A stretch of DNA of 9,134 bases from Actinomycetota bacterium (GTDB taxonomy: Bacteria > Actinomycetota > Acidimicrobiia > Acidimicrobiales > Iamiaceae): positions 1 through 9,134 of the forward strand of contig JADGOP010000068.1 in the NCBI GenBank assembly GCA_017882935.1. Reading direction: 5' to 3'. The notes under the pieces are model-generated. The model was not told where the DNA came from and did no database searches. It saw only the letters and a program-made list of their open reading frames with translations. Positions within the stretch are counted from its first letter, which is position 1. Each line of letters opens with the position of its first letter. The translations under genes and the position numbers were made by a program. Of the stretch, positions 1-6,625 are shown in pieces.

Positions 1-1398
1 GCTCGAGGCGCTGGTGATGCTCAGGGTGTGCAGGGCGTGCACGCCGGTCAGGGTCACGTAGATCCCGACCCCCGGCTTGAGCCGCGTGATCTCGCCGCCC
101 ACCTGGTAGGTCTCGGTGTGCCAGGTGGTGGTGGGCTTGCCGTCGATGACGTTGGCGGCCTCGCCGTTGTCCTCGACGCCGTCGCCGTCGGGATCGAAGG
201 GCACCGCGCTGGTGAGCTTCAGGGCCACCGGTGCCGCCACCGTGGTCGGCGTGGCCTTCGCGGAGCCGAACAACCGGTGGGCGGCGTCGGTCTGCCCGAA
301 CAGCACCCCCGCCACGCCCAGCGCCACCGCCACGAGGACGATGAGCAGCGTGGGAACCAGCCAGCCGCGCTCGGTCTCGCGGAACGACGGGGTGGGCTCC
401 GCCTCGGCGGCCGCGCCCACGGTGGCGGGCACGCCCCGGACCCGGCCGATGCCGGCCGGTGGCGTCGCGGAGCGGGGCACCACCGTGGGGTCGGTGATGG
501 TGGTCTGGTCGATGACGGGGGGGAGGTCGGGGACCTGTCCCTGGAAGGCGGCGAGCAGCGAGGCCCGGAACTCCGCGGCATCGGCGAAGCGGTCGGCCGG
601 GTGACGTGCGAGGGCGCGCAGCACCACGTCCTCGATGGGGCGGGGGATGCCGGCACGCAGCTGGCGCGGTCGCAAGGGGGCCTGGTGGAGCCGGGCGATG
701 GCCGTGGCCGTGTCGGTGTCGGCGAGGAACGGTGGCCGTCCACACAGCGCCTCGTAGAGGACGACGCCGAGCGAGTAGAGGTCGGTCCGACCGTCGACCG
801 GCCCGCCCTCGACCTGCTCCGGTGCCAGGTACTTGGCCGTGCCGATCATGGCGCCGTCGACGGTGAGGTCGGCGCCCTCGAAGGCCTTGGCGATGCCGAA
901 GTCGGCCACCAGCACCCGTTCGTCGGTGGAGAGCAGGATGTTGGCGGGCTTGATGTCGCGGTGCACCACGTGGGCGCGGTGCGCGGTGTCGAGCGCATCG
1001 GCCACCTGCACGCCGATGGCCACCACCTCGGGCGTCTCGAGGACGTGCTGTTCGTCGAGCCGCTTGCGCAGGGTGGTGCCCCGCACCAGCTCCATCACGA
1101 TGGCCTCGAGGTCGGGCTCGCTGACGGTGTCGTAGATCGAGACGATCGAGGGGTGGCTCAACCGGGCCGCGGCGATGGCCTCGTGGCGGAAGCGCTCGAC
1201 GAAAGCGGCGTCGCTGGCCAGGTGCGTGTGCAGCAGCTTGACGGCCACGCTGCGGGCGAGGACCTCGTCCTCGGCCTCCCACACCTGCGCCATGCCACCG
1301 GTGGCGATGGGGTGCAGCAAGCGGTACCGCCCCGCGAGGAGGCGGCCGGCTCGATCGGTTCGTGCAGCTGCGGGGGGCGGCGAGCCAGGGTCGTCCAC
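1..1398 (-). CDS. Transmembrane Ser/Thr protein kinase with MviN-type extracellular domain (C-terminus cut by window edge)
   Basis: At least 466 residues, open at position 1. It is a Hanks-type kinase: glycine loop IATGGMAQVW near residues 33-42, VAVK lysine K54, helix-C E73, HRD at 146-148 with K150, DFG at 166-168, APE at 192-194 and a GRTDLYSLG segment from 203. All catalytic residues are present, so it should phosphorylate proteins in the cytoplasm. A Pro-rich linker leads to one membrane helix at about 345-368. Outside the membrane, residues 387-466 carry a DPDGDG motif (402-406 region), IDG at 418-420, T-x-W ending at W426 and LKPGVGIYV, resembling the F5/8-type or sugar-binding-like domain at the C-terminus of actinobacterial MviN. 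No PASTA repeats are seen before the cut. The GTG start at 1398 is the first in-frame start after the DegV stop, 37 nt away. Its ribosome site is weak: a GGGGAG lies about 30 nt upstream. Co-transcription with degV is likely. The natural target is not visible. Confidence 0.93.
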   Translation of the reverse strand, partial: MDDPGSPPPAAARTDRAGRLLAGRYRLLHPIATGGMAQVWEAEDEVLARSVAVKLLHTHLASDAAFVERFRHEAIAAARLSHPSIVSIYDTVSEPDLEAIVMELVRGTTLRKRLDEQHVLETPEVVAIGVQVADALDTAHRAHVVHRDIKPANILLSTDERVLVADFGIAKAFEGADLTVDGAMIGTAKYLAPEQVEGGPVDGRTDLYSLGVVLYEALCGRPPFLADTDTATAIARLHQAPLRPRQLRAGIPRPIEDVVLRALARHPADRFADAAEFRASLLAAFQGQVPDLPPVIDQTTITDPTVVPRSATPPAGIGRVRGVPATVGAAAEAEPTPSFRETERGWLVPTLLIVLVAVALGVAGVLFGQTDAAHRLFGSAKATPTTVAAPVALKLTSAVPFDPDGDGVEDNGEAANVIDGKPTTTWHTETYQVGGEITRLKPGVGIYVTLTGVHALHTLSITSASS

Positions 1399-1435
1399 GA
1401 CGCCCCAACGGTACTTGCCGGGGTGCTGCTCCCCG

Positions 1436-2290
1436 TTACTCGTTGGCGTCCTTGGGCACGATCCAGGAGGCGCCGACGATGCGCGGCCCGCCGTGGGCGC
1501 CGATGGTGGCCCCGATGATGCTGGTCGTGAAGTCGCCCGGGCCGTAGCGGTCGGCGAACAGGGCGATGTACTCGTCGTAGTCGGGCGCGTAGCCGTGGGG
1601 GAGCGCCAGGTGCTCGACGTCGCCGGCCGCGAAGACCTTGTCGCGCAGCCAGAGCATCTCCTTCTTGCGCGTCCGCAGCTTGGCGGCCTCCTCGACCCGG
1701 CCGGTGCTGATGTCGACGATCGGCTTGATCGACAGCAGGCCGCCGATCATCGCCTGGGCACCGCCGATGCGGCCGCCCTTCTTCAGGTTCTCGAGGGTGT
1801 CGAGGCCACCGTAGATGCGCGTGCGGGAGGCGAGGTCGGCGCAGAGGGCCACGATGTCGGCGGGGGTACGTCCGTCGGCGGCGGCCTTGGCCGCTTCGAT
1901 GACCTGGACCGCGAGCCCGGAGGTGATCGACTTGGAGTCGACGACCACGACGTCGACCATGCCCTCGACCTCCTTGGCGGCGGTGCGCGCCGACTGGATG
2001 GTGGCCGAGAGCTCCTCGGACATGTCGATGCAGACGATCGAGTCGGCGCCCTCGTCCTTGAGCCGGCGGAACGCAGCGGCGAACTTGCCCGGCGAGGGCG
2101 CGGCGGTGGCGGGCAGCGCGTCGGAGGTCTCCATGCGCGCGTAGAACTGCTCGGCGCTCAGCTCCTCACGGTCGACGAACTCCTCGTCGCCGAAGCGGAT
2201 GGTGAGCGGCACCACGGCGATGCCGAAGCGGTCGACCACGTCCTGTGGCAGGTCGGACGCGCTGTCGGTGACGATGCGTACTCCGGTCAT
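1436..2290 (-). CDS. DegV/FakB family fatty-acid-binding protein
   Basis: A 284-residue protein, the normal length for the family. DegV/FakB proteins bind a fatty acid and, in organisms with FakA, present it for phosphorylation and use in phospholipid synthesis. Family signatures are the N-terminal VTDSASDLP (residues 7-15), PATAAPS (60-66, the counterpart of P-T-T-S-Q-P-S), MSEELSAT with the lipid-contacting serine near S94, and LENLKKGGRIG in the middle. The ATG at 2290 is preferred because AAGGAG lies 4 nt before it and the family homology starts there. The frame is open 90 nt further upstream, but that stretch looks like leader. No FakA/DAK2 partner is in view. It lies in the envelope operon between the DUF6049-like gene and the kinase. 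The bound lipid and partner are unknown. Confidence 0.95.
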   Translation of the reverse strand: MTGVRIVTDSASDLPQDVVDRFGIAVVPLTIRFGDEEFVDREELSAEQFYARMETSDALPATAAPSPGKFAAAFRRLKDEGADSIVCIDMSEELSATIQSARTAAKEVEGMVDVVVVDSKSITSGLAVQVIEAAKAAADGRTPADIVALCADLASRTRIYGGLDTLENLKKGGRIGGAQAMIGGLLSIKPIVDISTGRVEEAAKLRTRKKEMLWLRDKVFAAGDVEHLALPHGYAPDYDEYIALFADRYGPGDFTTSIIGATIGAHGGPRIVGASWIVPKDANE

Positions 2291-2294
2291 GGGG

Positions 2295-2300
2295 CTCCTT
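2295..2300 (-). promoter_or_regulatory. Shine-Dalgarno site of the degV-family gene
   Basis: AAGGAG followed by four C residues and then ATG. It is the best ribosome site on the minus strand here and decides the start at 2290 over the open frame reaching 2380. Confidence 0.8.
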
Positions 2301-2304
2301 CGCA

Positions 2305-2331
2305 GAGGTCGGGCCGAGAGGACACGACCTC
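2305..2331 (-). repeat. 7-bp inverted repeat in the degV leader
   Basis: GAGGTCG at 2305-2311 pairs perfectly with CGACCTC at 2325-2331 across a 13-nt loop. The stem ends 4 nt upstream of the degV Shine-Dalgarno, so an RNA hairpin there could affect ribosome access. The pairing is visible; the role is inferred. Confidence 0.35.
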
Positions 2332-2352
2332 GGGAAGCATCGCGCCGGGAGC

Positions 2353-2399
2353 GGCACGACGTTGGAGTTGGGGCTCCCACCGTGGCGCGACGTCGTGCC
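2353..2399 (-). repeat. 10-bp perfect inverted repeat between the DUF6049-like gene and degV
   Basis: GGCACGACGT (2353-2362) and ACGTCGTGCC (2390-2399) are exact reverse complements around a 27-nt loop that holds a smaller GGAG/CTCC pair. In RNA this makes a stable hairpin. There is no U-tract, so an intrinsic terminator of the usual form is not supported. A processing site, attenuator or bidirectional stem is possible. It lies in the only sizeable gap of the minus-strand operon. Confidence 0.4.
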
Positions 2400-2454
2400 A
2401 GCGGCGTTCCGGTTCGTGCCGGGCCTTCGTGGTCGGACCCGCGCCGGGCGGCTG

Positions 2455-2466
2455 GGGTTACAACCC
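2455..2466. repeat. 12-bp palindrome GGGTT-AC-AACCC after the DUF6049-like gene
   Basis: Perfect 5-bp arms with a 2-nt centre, just past the stop codon at 2480-2482. It has the size of a dimeric regulator site and could serve a degV promoter, but I see no convincing -10 box next to it. Chance is not excluded. Confidence 0.2.
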
Positions 2467-2479
2467 GGACCTCCCGACC

Positions 2480-4693
2480 TCACGTGGGGACGTGGTCCTC
2501 GCCCTCGGTCCGCTCGGCATCGACGATGGTGATGAGGTCGGCCGGCCGGATCCGGGCGGCGCGGCGGGCCCGGCGGGTGAGCCACACGTGGCGCCCCCAC
2601 CAGAGGAAGAGGAACACGAGCGCGCCGATGGTCAGCGCCAGGCCGACCCCGGAGATGGTGGTGGACCGGACGGTGAACCGGGTCTCGCCGAGCAGGAGCC
2701 CGCCGCCGGGGGAGGTGACGCGGATGTGCAGGGTGGACTCGCCGGGGGTGGTGACGCGCACGCGCAGCGCCCGGTGCTCGACCGTTCCCGTGACGACGAC
2801 GGTCTGCACGTCACCGCCGGGGAACTGCAGCCGGCCGCCGCCGTCGAGGTGGAGCTCGACCGTGATCGGGCCCCCCATGTCGTTGCGGATGGTGAACGGG
2901 ATGCTGGCGCTGCGGGAGGTGAGGGTGACCGTCTGGCGGTCGGGGAGGTGGATGTCGGTCCCGGCGGCGGCCACATGGCCGTTGACGGCGTCGAGGTAGC
3001 GGCTCACCTGGACCGGTCCGAGGTCGCGGCTCGAGGCCACCGCGAGGGTGGTGCGCAGCTCGGCGACGTCGCGGGTGAGGCGGCTCGGCCGGTTGGTGGT
3101 GACCAGGCGCTCGTAGTCGTCGACGCGGCTGGTGGTGGCCTGCTGGCGGGCGGCGAAGGCGCTGAGGTCCTTGGGCGGGGTGTCGCGGAGCTGGCGCACC
3201 AGGGGCTCGCCGGTGCCGGCATCGGTTGCGACCGGCACGGTGTCGAACAGGCGTTGCAGGGTGGTGGGCCGCACCAGCGGGAGCGCACCCGAGCCGGCGG
3301 GAGGCGAGGCGGTCTCGAGCGCGGTGCGCAGCGCGGCCAGGAAGGCGGGGTCGGGGCTGGTGCCGGACGGGGGCAGGAGAACCGTGGCGCGCACCGTCGC
3401 CGGCGCGTCGAGAGCGAGCACCCCGAGGTCGGCGACGACCTGGTTGGCGCCGAGCACGGGGTCGGTCGCCGCGAAGTGGTGCTGGAGGTCGGCGTCGACC
3501 TGGAGGGCCCGGACCTGACGGGTGCCGCCTGCCGACAGCAGGAACGGTTGGGTGCCGGTGAGGTTCTGCGAGATCGGCACGAGGGAGGCGTCGGGCACCA
3601 GGACCTGCCGCACCCCCTGCTGGTCCAGCCAGGTGAGCGTGGCCGGGGTGACGGTGGTCGAAGCGGGCTGGCTCTCGAGACGGAGCACCCACGAGCGCAC
3701 GCTGGGCGGGTGCAGGCGGGTGGCGAGCGTGGCGTCGCCGCGCTGGAGGAGCCGGAGGAGGGTGGTCGACAGGGAGGGCTGGGCCACGTAGCCGGGCAGG
3801 TCGACGTCGACGTAGGGCTGGGCGAGCACGCTTCGGGCGCCGAGGGCCACGTCGAGCTGGACGAGCAGCTGCTGGTCGGCGGCATCGGGGCTCCGGGCCA
3901 GGGCGTCGAGCAGCTCGGGCGAGGCCACGAGGTCGAGCGGTGGCGCCGACGGACCGGGCGACTCGAGCGCGGTGAGCTCCCTGCGCACGGACCGGCGCAC
4001 GGCCGGGGTGACCACGATGGTTCCGTCGGGTCGGTGCGAGGGGGGCGCCAGGACCGGCACGACGGTGCCGACGCGCAGGGGCTCCTGGGTGGACGGTTGG
4101 CCGTCGGCGGGCCGGGACGGCAGGCGGACCACATAGCTGACCAGCGACGTGACCGGGCTCCCGGTCGTGTCGACGACGCGCAGCTCGAGCGGGTACACGC
4201 CCTCGCCCCCGAGGGTGATGGCGCCGGGAGCGGGGTCGGTGCCGTCGCTGAGTGGGAAGGTGACGGTGACGTCGGTCGCGGCGACGGTGCGCGTCGTCAG
4301 GTGCACTGCGGGGAGGAAGGCGATCTCGCCGGTCTGGGTCGTCCCCTTCATCGAGGCCAGCAGCGCCGACCGGTTCGGCACCGACGCGTGCAGCACCGGG
4401 ACCACGCTGCCGCCGGCGGGGGGGTCGGTCACGTGGACGGTGGCCCGCACCCGGCCGTTCGGTGCGACCCACGCGTTCTGCGACAGCAGCGTGATCGTCG
4501 GGCCGGTGGGCTGGGTGGCGGCAGGCCGCGTGCGCCGGCTCGGCGACGCCGGCCGCCCCGCTGCGGCGGCCGGGGTCGGCGGTCGACCCCAGGCCACGAG
4601 CACCGCGACACAGGTCGCGACCGCAAGGCCCGAGACCCAGGGTCGGTTGGGGGGCGATGGGCGATGGGCCCGTGAGCCGGCGCGCAGGGTCAC
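2480..4693 (-). CDS. DUF6049-like secreted protein with C-terminal membrane anchor
   Basis: A 737-residue protein. The N-terminus has basic residues, then a hydrophobic run (about 20-35, VSGLAVATCVAVLVAW) and an AAAAG stretch near 42-46, which fits a Sec signal. A long Ala/Pro/Val-rich outer region follows, with beta-rich segments near both ends. A C-terminal membrane helix at about 680-703 (ending FLFLWWG) is followed by a basic cytoplasmic tail of about 32 residues. Architecture, size and neighbours match DUF6049 proteins such as Mycobacterium Rv3909, which sit beside mviN. Typical-looking stretches include LLDALARSPDAA, LAQPYVDVDLPGY and LTWLDQQGVRQVLVPD. The biochemical role of the family is unknown; a part in cell-wall assembly is inferred from synteny. 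The GTG start at 4693 shares GTGA with the stop of the upstream GNAT gene, implying coupling. The frame is open to 5692 but that part is antisense noise over the GNAT gene. The family call is from memory of features, not a search. Confidence 0.88.
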   Translation of the reverse strand: MTLRAGSRAHRPSPPNRPWVSGLAVATCVAVLVAWGRPPTPAAAAGRPASPSRRTRPAATQPTGPTITLLSQNAWVAPNGRVRATVHVTDPPAGGSVVPVLHASVPNRSALLASMKGTTQTGEIAFLPAVHLTTRTVAATDVTVTFPLSDGTDPAPGAITLGGEGVYPLELRVVDTTGSPVTSLVSYVVRLPSRPADGQPSTQEPLRVGTVVPVLAPPSHRPDGTIVVTPAVRRSVRRELTALESPGPSAPPLDLVASPELLDALARSPDAADQQLLVQLDVALGARSVLAQPYVDVDLPGYVAQPSLSTTLLRLLQRGDATLATRLHPPSVRSWVLRLESQPASTTVTPATLTWLDQQGVRQVLVPDASLVPISQNLTGTQPFLLSAGGTRQVRALQVDADLQHHFAATDPVLGANQVVADLGVLALDAPATVRATVLLPPSGTSPDPAFLAALRTALETASPPAGSGALPLVRPTTLQRLFDTVPVATDAGTGEPLVRQLRDTPPKDLSAFAARQQATTSRVDDYERLVTTNRPSRLTRDVAELRTTLAVASSRDLGPVQVSRYLDAVNGHVAAAGTDIHLPDRQTVTLTSRSASIPFTIRNDMGGPITVELHLDGGGRLQFPGGDVQTVVVTGTVEHRALRVRVTTPGESTLHIRVTSPGGGLLLGETRFTVRSTTISGVGLALTIGALVFLFLWWGRHVWLTRRARRAARIRPADLITIVDAERTEGEDHVPT

Positions 4694-5418
4694 GTGGGCG
4701 ACGGTCCGACGGCGCACGTCAGCACGGCCAGGCCGTCGGGCTGGTCGACGAAGCCGAGTTGGCGGTAGAGGCGCAGCGCGCTGTCGTTGCCGAGCTGGGT
4801 GTTGACGACCGCCTGCGCCACCCGGTGGCGGCGCATCCACCAGAGCCCGTCGACGACGAGCGCGCGGCCGATGCCGTGTCGTTGGAGGGCCGGGTCGACG
4901 GCGAGGCGCTGGAGGTAGCCCCGGGGCCCGGAGCGCCCGCACACGGCGTAGCCGGCGAGACCGGCGCGGCTGCCGGGCGCCTTCGCCACGCGGAAGCGGT
5001 GGGCGGGCGTGGCCTCGATGGCGTCGGACAGGCCCGACTCGTCGAGGCGCCAGAAGGGGTCGAACGCGAGGTGGTCGACCACCAGCGCGGCGGTGCGGTC
5101 GGTGCGGCGGGCGCGGCGCAGCTCGGAGGTCCGCCCCCGTTCGGGGAGCACCCGCAGGTCGTGCGCGAGCAGGTGGAGCTGCTCGTGGACGCGGAACCCG
5201 GCATCGAGGAAGGGCAGCTGCTCGCGGCGGCTCAGGGCCCCGGTGAGCACCTGGGTGATGCCCCGACCGGCCAGCACGTCGACGCATTCGTGGACCCCAC
5301 GGGCCGAGGGCGCGGGCGCGTCGGGGACGGGCACGAGCACGGCGACGCCGAGCTGACCGCGCCAGCGGCTCACGCGCAGTCGGTCGGGGCCGACGTGGAG
5401 GAGCTCGTGGGTGGTCAC
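4690..5418 (-). CDS. GNAT-family N-acetyltransferase with possible degenerate first GNAT half
   Basis: A 242-residue protein from the GTG at 5418. The C-terminal half is a clear GNAT domain that would transfer acetyl from acetyl-CoA to an amine. It shows the beta4/alpha3 motif LQRLAVDP at 169-176 and the CoA pyrophosphate loop QRHGIGRA (179-186). N205-N211 and the ending SALRLYRQLGFV (213-224) follow. The first half ends in PFLDAGFRVHEQLHLLAHDL (69-88), which resembles the last strands of another GNAT fold without its CoA loop, so this may be a tandem protein with one dead domain. The substrate is not identifiable. The start at 5418 is chosen because the alternative GTG at 5532 would overlap the divergent promoter region and the -10 box at 5451-5456. 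There is no Shine-Dalgarno; translation may be coupled from a mini-ORF ending in GTGA. Its stop overlaps the next gene by 4 nt. Confidence 0.88.
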   Translation of the reverse strand: MTTHELLHVGPDRLRVSRWRGQLGVAVLVPVPDAPAPSARGVHECVDVLAGRGITQVLTGALSRREQLPFLDAGFRVHEQLHLLAHDLRVLPERGRTSELRRARRTDRTAALVVDHLAFDPFWRLDESGLSDAIEATPAHRFRVAKAPGSRAGLAGYAVCGRSGPRGYLQRLAVDPALQRHGIGRALVVDGLWWMRRHRVAQAVVNTQLGNDSALRLYRQLGFVDQPDGLAVLTCAVGPSPT

Positions 5419-5444
5419 AGAGCGGAACGGTCCGCGCGTCGCAT
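5415..5444 (-). CDS. Possible leaderless 9-codon mini-ORF in front of the GNAT gene
   Basis: ATG at 5444 opens a frame reading MRRADRSAL and stops with TGA at 5417-5415, sharing GTGA with the GNAT start codon. A TATCCT box ends 6 nt before the ATG, so transcription would begin on or next to its first base, as in leaderless actinobacterial messages. The GNAT gene has no ribosome site, so this frame could load ribosomes and hand them on. The geometry is seen; the function is inferred. Confidence 0.4.
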   Translation of the reverse strand: MRRADRSAL

Positions 5445-5450
5445 GGGACG

Positions 5451-5456
5451 AGGATA
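5451..5456 (-). promoter_or_regulatory. -10 box (TATCCT) for the GNAT/DUF6049/degV/kinase operon
   Basis: TATCCT fits the actinobacterial TAnnnT -10 pattern and lies 6 nt before the ATG of the mini-ORF, giving a likely start of transcription near 5444. I see no convincing -35 hexamer, which is common for such promoters. Confidence 0.5.
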
Positions 5457-5523
5457 CGACGCGGCCCCGGCCGCACCGGAGAAAGCGGCACGGTCGCTGC
5501 CCGATGACCGGGGCGGCGGGGCG

Positions 5524-5529
5524 TACCCT
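5524..5529 (+). promoter_or_regulatory. -10 box (TACCCT) for the HDAC-like gene, probably leaderless
   Basis: TACCCT (TAnnnT) ends 8 nt before the GTG at 5538, and no Shine-Dalgarno precedes that GTG. Transcription is expected to start at or within a base or two of the start codon. It faces away from the box at 5451-5456, so 5445-5537 is a divergent promoter region of about 90 bp. No good -35 element is visible. Confidence 0.5.
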
Positions 5530-5537
5530 CACTGCCC

Positions 5538-6572
5538 GTGAGCGTCCTGTTCCTCAGCCACCCGCGGTTCTGGGACCACGACGCGGGGCGCGGCCACCCC
5601 GAACGTCCCACGCGCCTCGACGCGGTCCGCCGCGGCGCCGAGCGTGCCGGCGTGTCCGAGGCCCTGGTCCCCGTCGAGCCGCGGGCGGCCACACCCGAGG
5701 AGCTGGGCGCGGTGCACCCGGCGGCCTACGTGGCGGCCATCGAGCAGTTCTGTGCCACGGGTGGCGGCAACCTCGACCCCGACACCCACGTGGGCATCCA
5801 CTCGTCGGAAGCCGCCCGCCTCGCCGCCGGCGCGGGCCTCGACGCCATCGAGCGGCTCGACGCGGGCGAGGCCGACGCCGCCTTCTGCGCCGTCCGGCCA
5901 CCGGGCCACCACGCCCTGCCCGCCCGCGCCATGGGCTTCTGCCTGTTCAACAACGTGGCCGTGGCCGCGGCGACGCTCGCGAACCGGGGCGAGCGGGTCC
6001 TGGTGGTCGACTACGACGCCCACCACGGCAACGGCACCCAGGAGGCGTTCTACGACGACCCGCGCGTCACCTACGTGTCGTTCCACGAGTGGCCGCTCTA
6101 CCCGGGCACCGGCTCGCTCGACGAGACCGGGGGGCACGAGGCGCGGGGCACCACCATCAACGTGCCGCTTCCGGCCGGCGCCACCGGCGACGTCTACCTC
6201 CGGGGCATCGACGACCTCGTCGACCCCTTCGTCGAGTCGTGGCGCCCCACCTGGGTGCTCGTGTCGGCCGGCTTCGACGCCCACCGGCGCGACCCGCTGA
6301 CGGGCCTCGAGCTCACCAGCGCCGACTTCGGCGACCTCACCGCGCGGCTGGTGTCGCTCGCGCCACCCGGGAGGCGCCTCGTGTTCCTCGAGGGCGGCTA
6401 CGACCTCGAGGGCGTGGCCGACTCGGCCGGCGCCACGCTGGCCGCGTTGCTGGGCGAGCGCTTCCGACCCGAGCCGCCCAGCTCGGGTGGCCCCGGTGAC
6501 CACGTCGTCGACGCTGCGGCCCTGAGCAGGCGGGACCTCAACATCGAGCCCGGCACGGCCGACGAGAGATGA
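5538..6572 (+). CDS. Class II histone-deacetylase-like amidohydrolase (AcuC/AphA superfamily)
   Basis: A 344-residue zinc-dependent deacetylase, usual length for the family. Bacterial members remove acetyl groups from lysines (AcuC type) or polyamines (AphA type); which applies here cannot be told. Motifs: GHPERPTRL at 19-27, RPPGHHA at 120-126 with the catalytic His pair H124/H125, GFCLFNN at 133-139, and VVDYDAHHGNGTQ at 156-168 with zinc ligands D160 and H162. SAGFDAH at 243-249 supplies the third ligand D247, and EGGYDL at 285-290 has the catalytic Tyr288. The set is complete, so the enzyme should be active. The last 30 residues are a low-complexity Pro/Gly/Ser tail. The GTG start at 5538 is set by the family N-terminus (VLFLSHPRFWDHD) and the leaderless promoter geometry. 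It is divergent from a GNAT acetyltransferase gene, and a functional link between the two is speculative. Confidence 0.95.
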   Translation: MSVLFLSHPRFWDHDAGRGHPERPTRLDAVRRGAERAGVSEALVPVEPRAATPEELGAVHPAAYVAAIEQFCATGGGNLDPDTHVGIHSSEAARLAAGAGLDAIERLDAGEADAAFCAVRPPGHHALPARAMGFCLFNNVAVAAATLANRGERVLVVDYDAHHGNGTQEAFYDDPRVTYVSFHEWPLYPGTGSLDETGGHEARGTTINVPLPAGATGDVYLRGIDDLVDPFVESWRPTWVLVSAGFDAHRRDPLTGLELTSADFGDLTARLVSLAPPGRRLVFLEGGYDLEGVADSAGATLAALLGERFRPEPPSSGGPGDHVVDAAALSRRDLNIEPGTADER

Positions 6573-6580
6573 CGAGAGAA
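6561..6580 (+). repeat. 10-bp tandem duplication across the HDAC stop codon
   Basis: GACGAGAGAT is followed directly by GACGAGAGAA, two near-identical 10-bp units. The TGA stop at 6570-6572 spans the junction, so the second copy is untranslated. It is probably a small slippage duplication without function. Confidence 0.5.
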
Positions 6581-6583
6581 GCG

Positions 6584-6617
6584 GCGGCGTCGGGCTCCCC
6601 CGGTGCCTCGACGCTGC
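6584..6617 (+). repeat. Hairpin between the HDAC-like and PilT-like genes
   Basis: GCGGCGTCG at 6584-6592 pairs with CGACGCTGC at 6609-6617 with one G-U pair. Two further pairs extend the stem inward, giving about 11 bp closing a 12-nt loop. No U-tract follows, so it could be a weak terminator, a processing stem or a leader structure of the pilT-like message. It ends 9 nt before the Shine-Dalgarno at 6626-6633. Confidence 0.4.
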
Positions 6618-6625
6618 TCGCCTCC

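Larger units (their letters stand above)
2287..2340 (-). other. Possible 17-codon leader ORF overlapping the degV start (ATGA)
   Basis: An ATG at 2340 opens a 17-codon frame reading MLPEVVSSRPDLCEGAP. Its TGA shares ATGA with the degV start codon, so translation could be coupled. It has no ribosome site and no TAnnnT box at leaderless distance, and the degV Shine-Dalgarno lies within it. Short frames like this occur by chance in GC-rich DNA, so this is only a candidate. Confidence 0.2.

Noticed and set aside
28..1518. Plus-strand open frame of 496 codons
   Set aside because: It is antisense to a kinase with every catalytic motif, and its composition is typical of a shadow frame.
2291..2380. 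DegV start at 2380
   Set aside because: The extra 30 residues are Arg/Ser-rich and unlike the family, while AAGGAG sits at the right distance from the ATG at 2290.
2481..2486. CACGTG palindrome at the end of the DUF6049-like gene
   Set aside because: A six-base palindrome is expected by chance in DNA of this composition and lies at the stop codon.
1175..4675. Plus-strand open frame of 1166 codons
   Set aside because: It runs antisense to the kinase start, the degV gene and the DUF6049-like gene, and its product is Gly/Arg/Glu/Val/Asp-rich without any domain. Such frames arise from GC-rich third positions of the true genes.
5419..5532. GNAT start at the GTG at 5532
   Set aside because: It would run through the divergent promoter region almost to the HDAC start, over the minus-strand -10 box, adding an Arg/Pro/Ser-rich stretch with no family similarity.
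4694..5692. Upstream extension of the DUF6049-like frame to 5692
   Set aside because: The added 333 residues are Arg/Pro-rich, overlap the GNAT gene and the start of the HDAC-like gene, and would bury the signal peptide. The GTG at 4693 has a signal sequence and a GTGA overlap.
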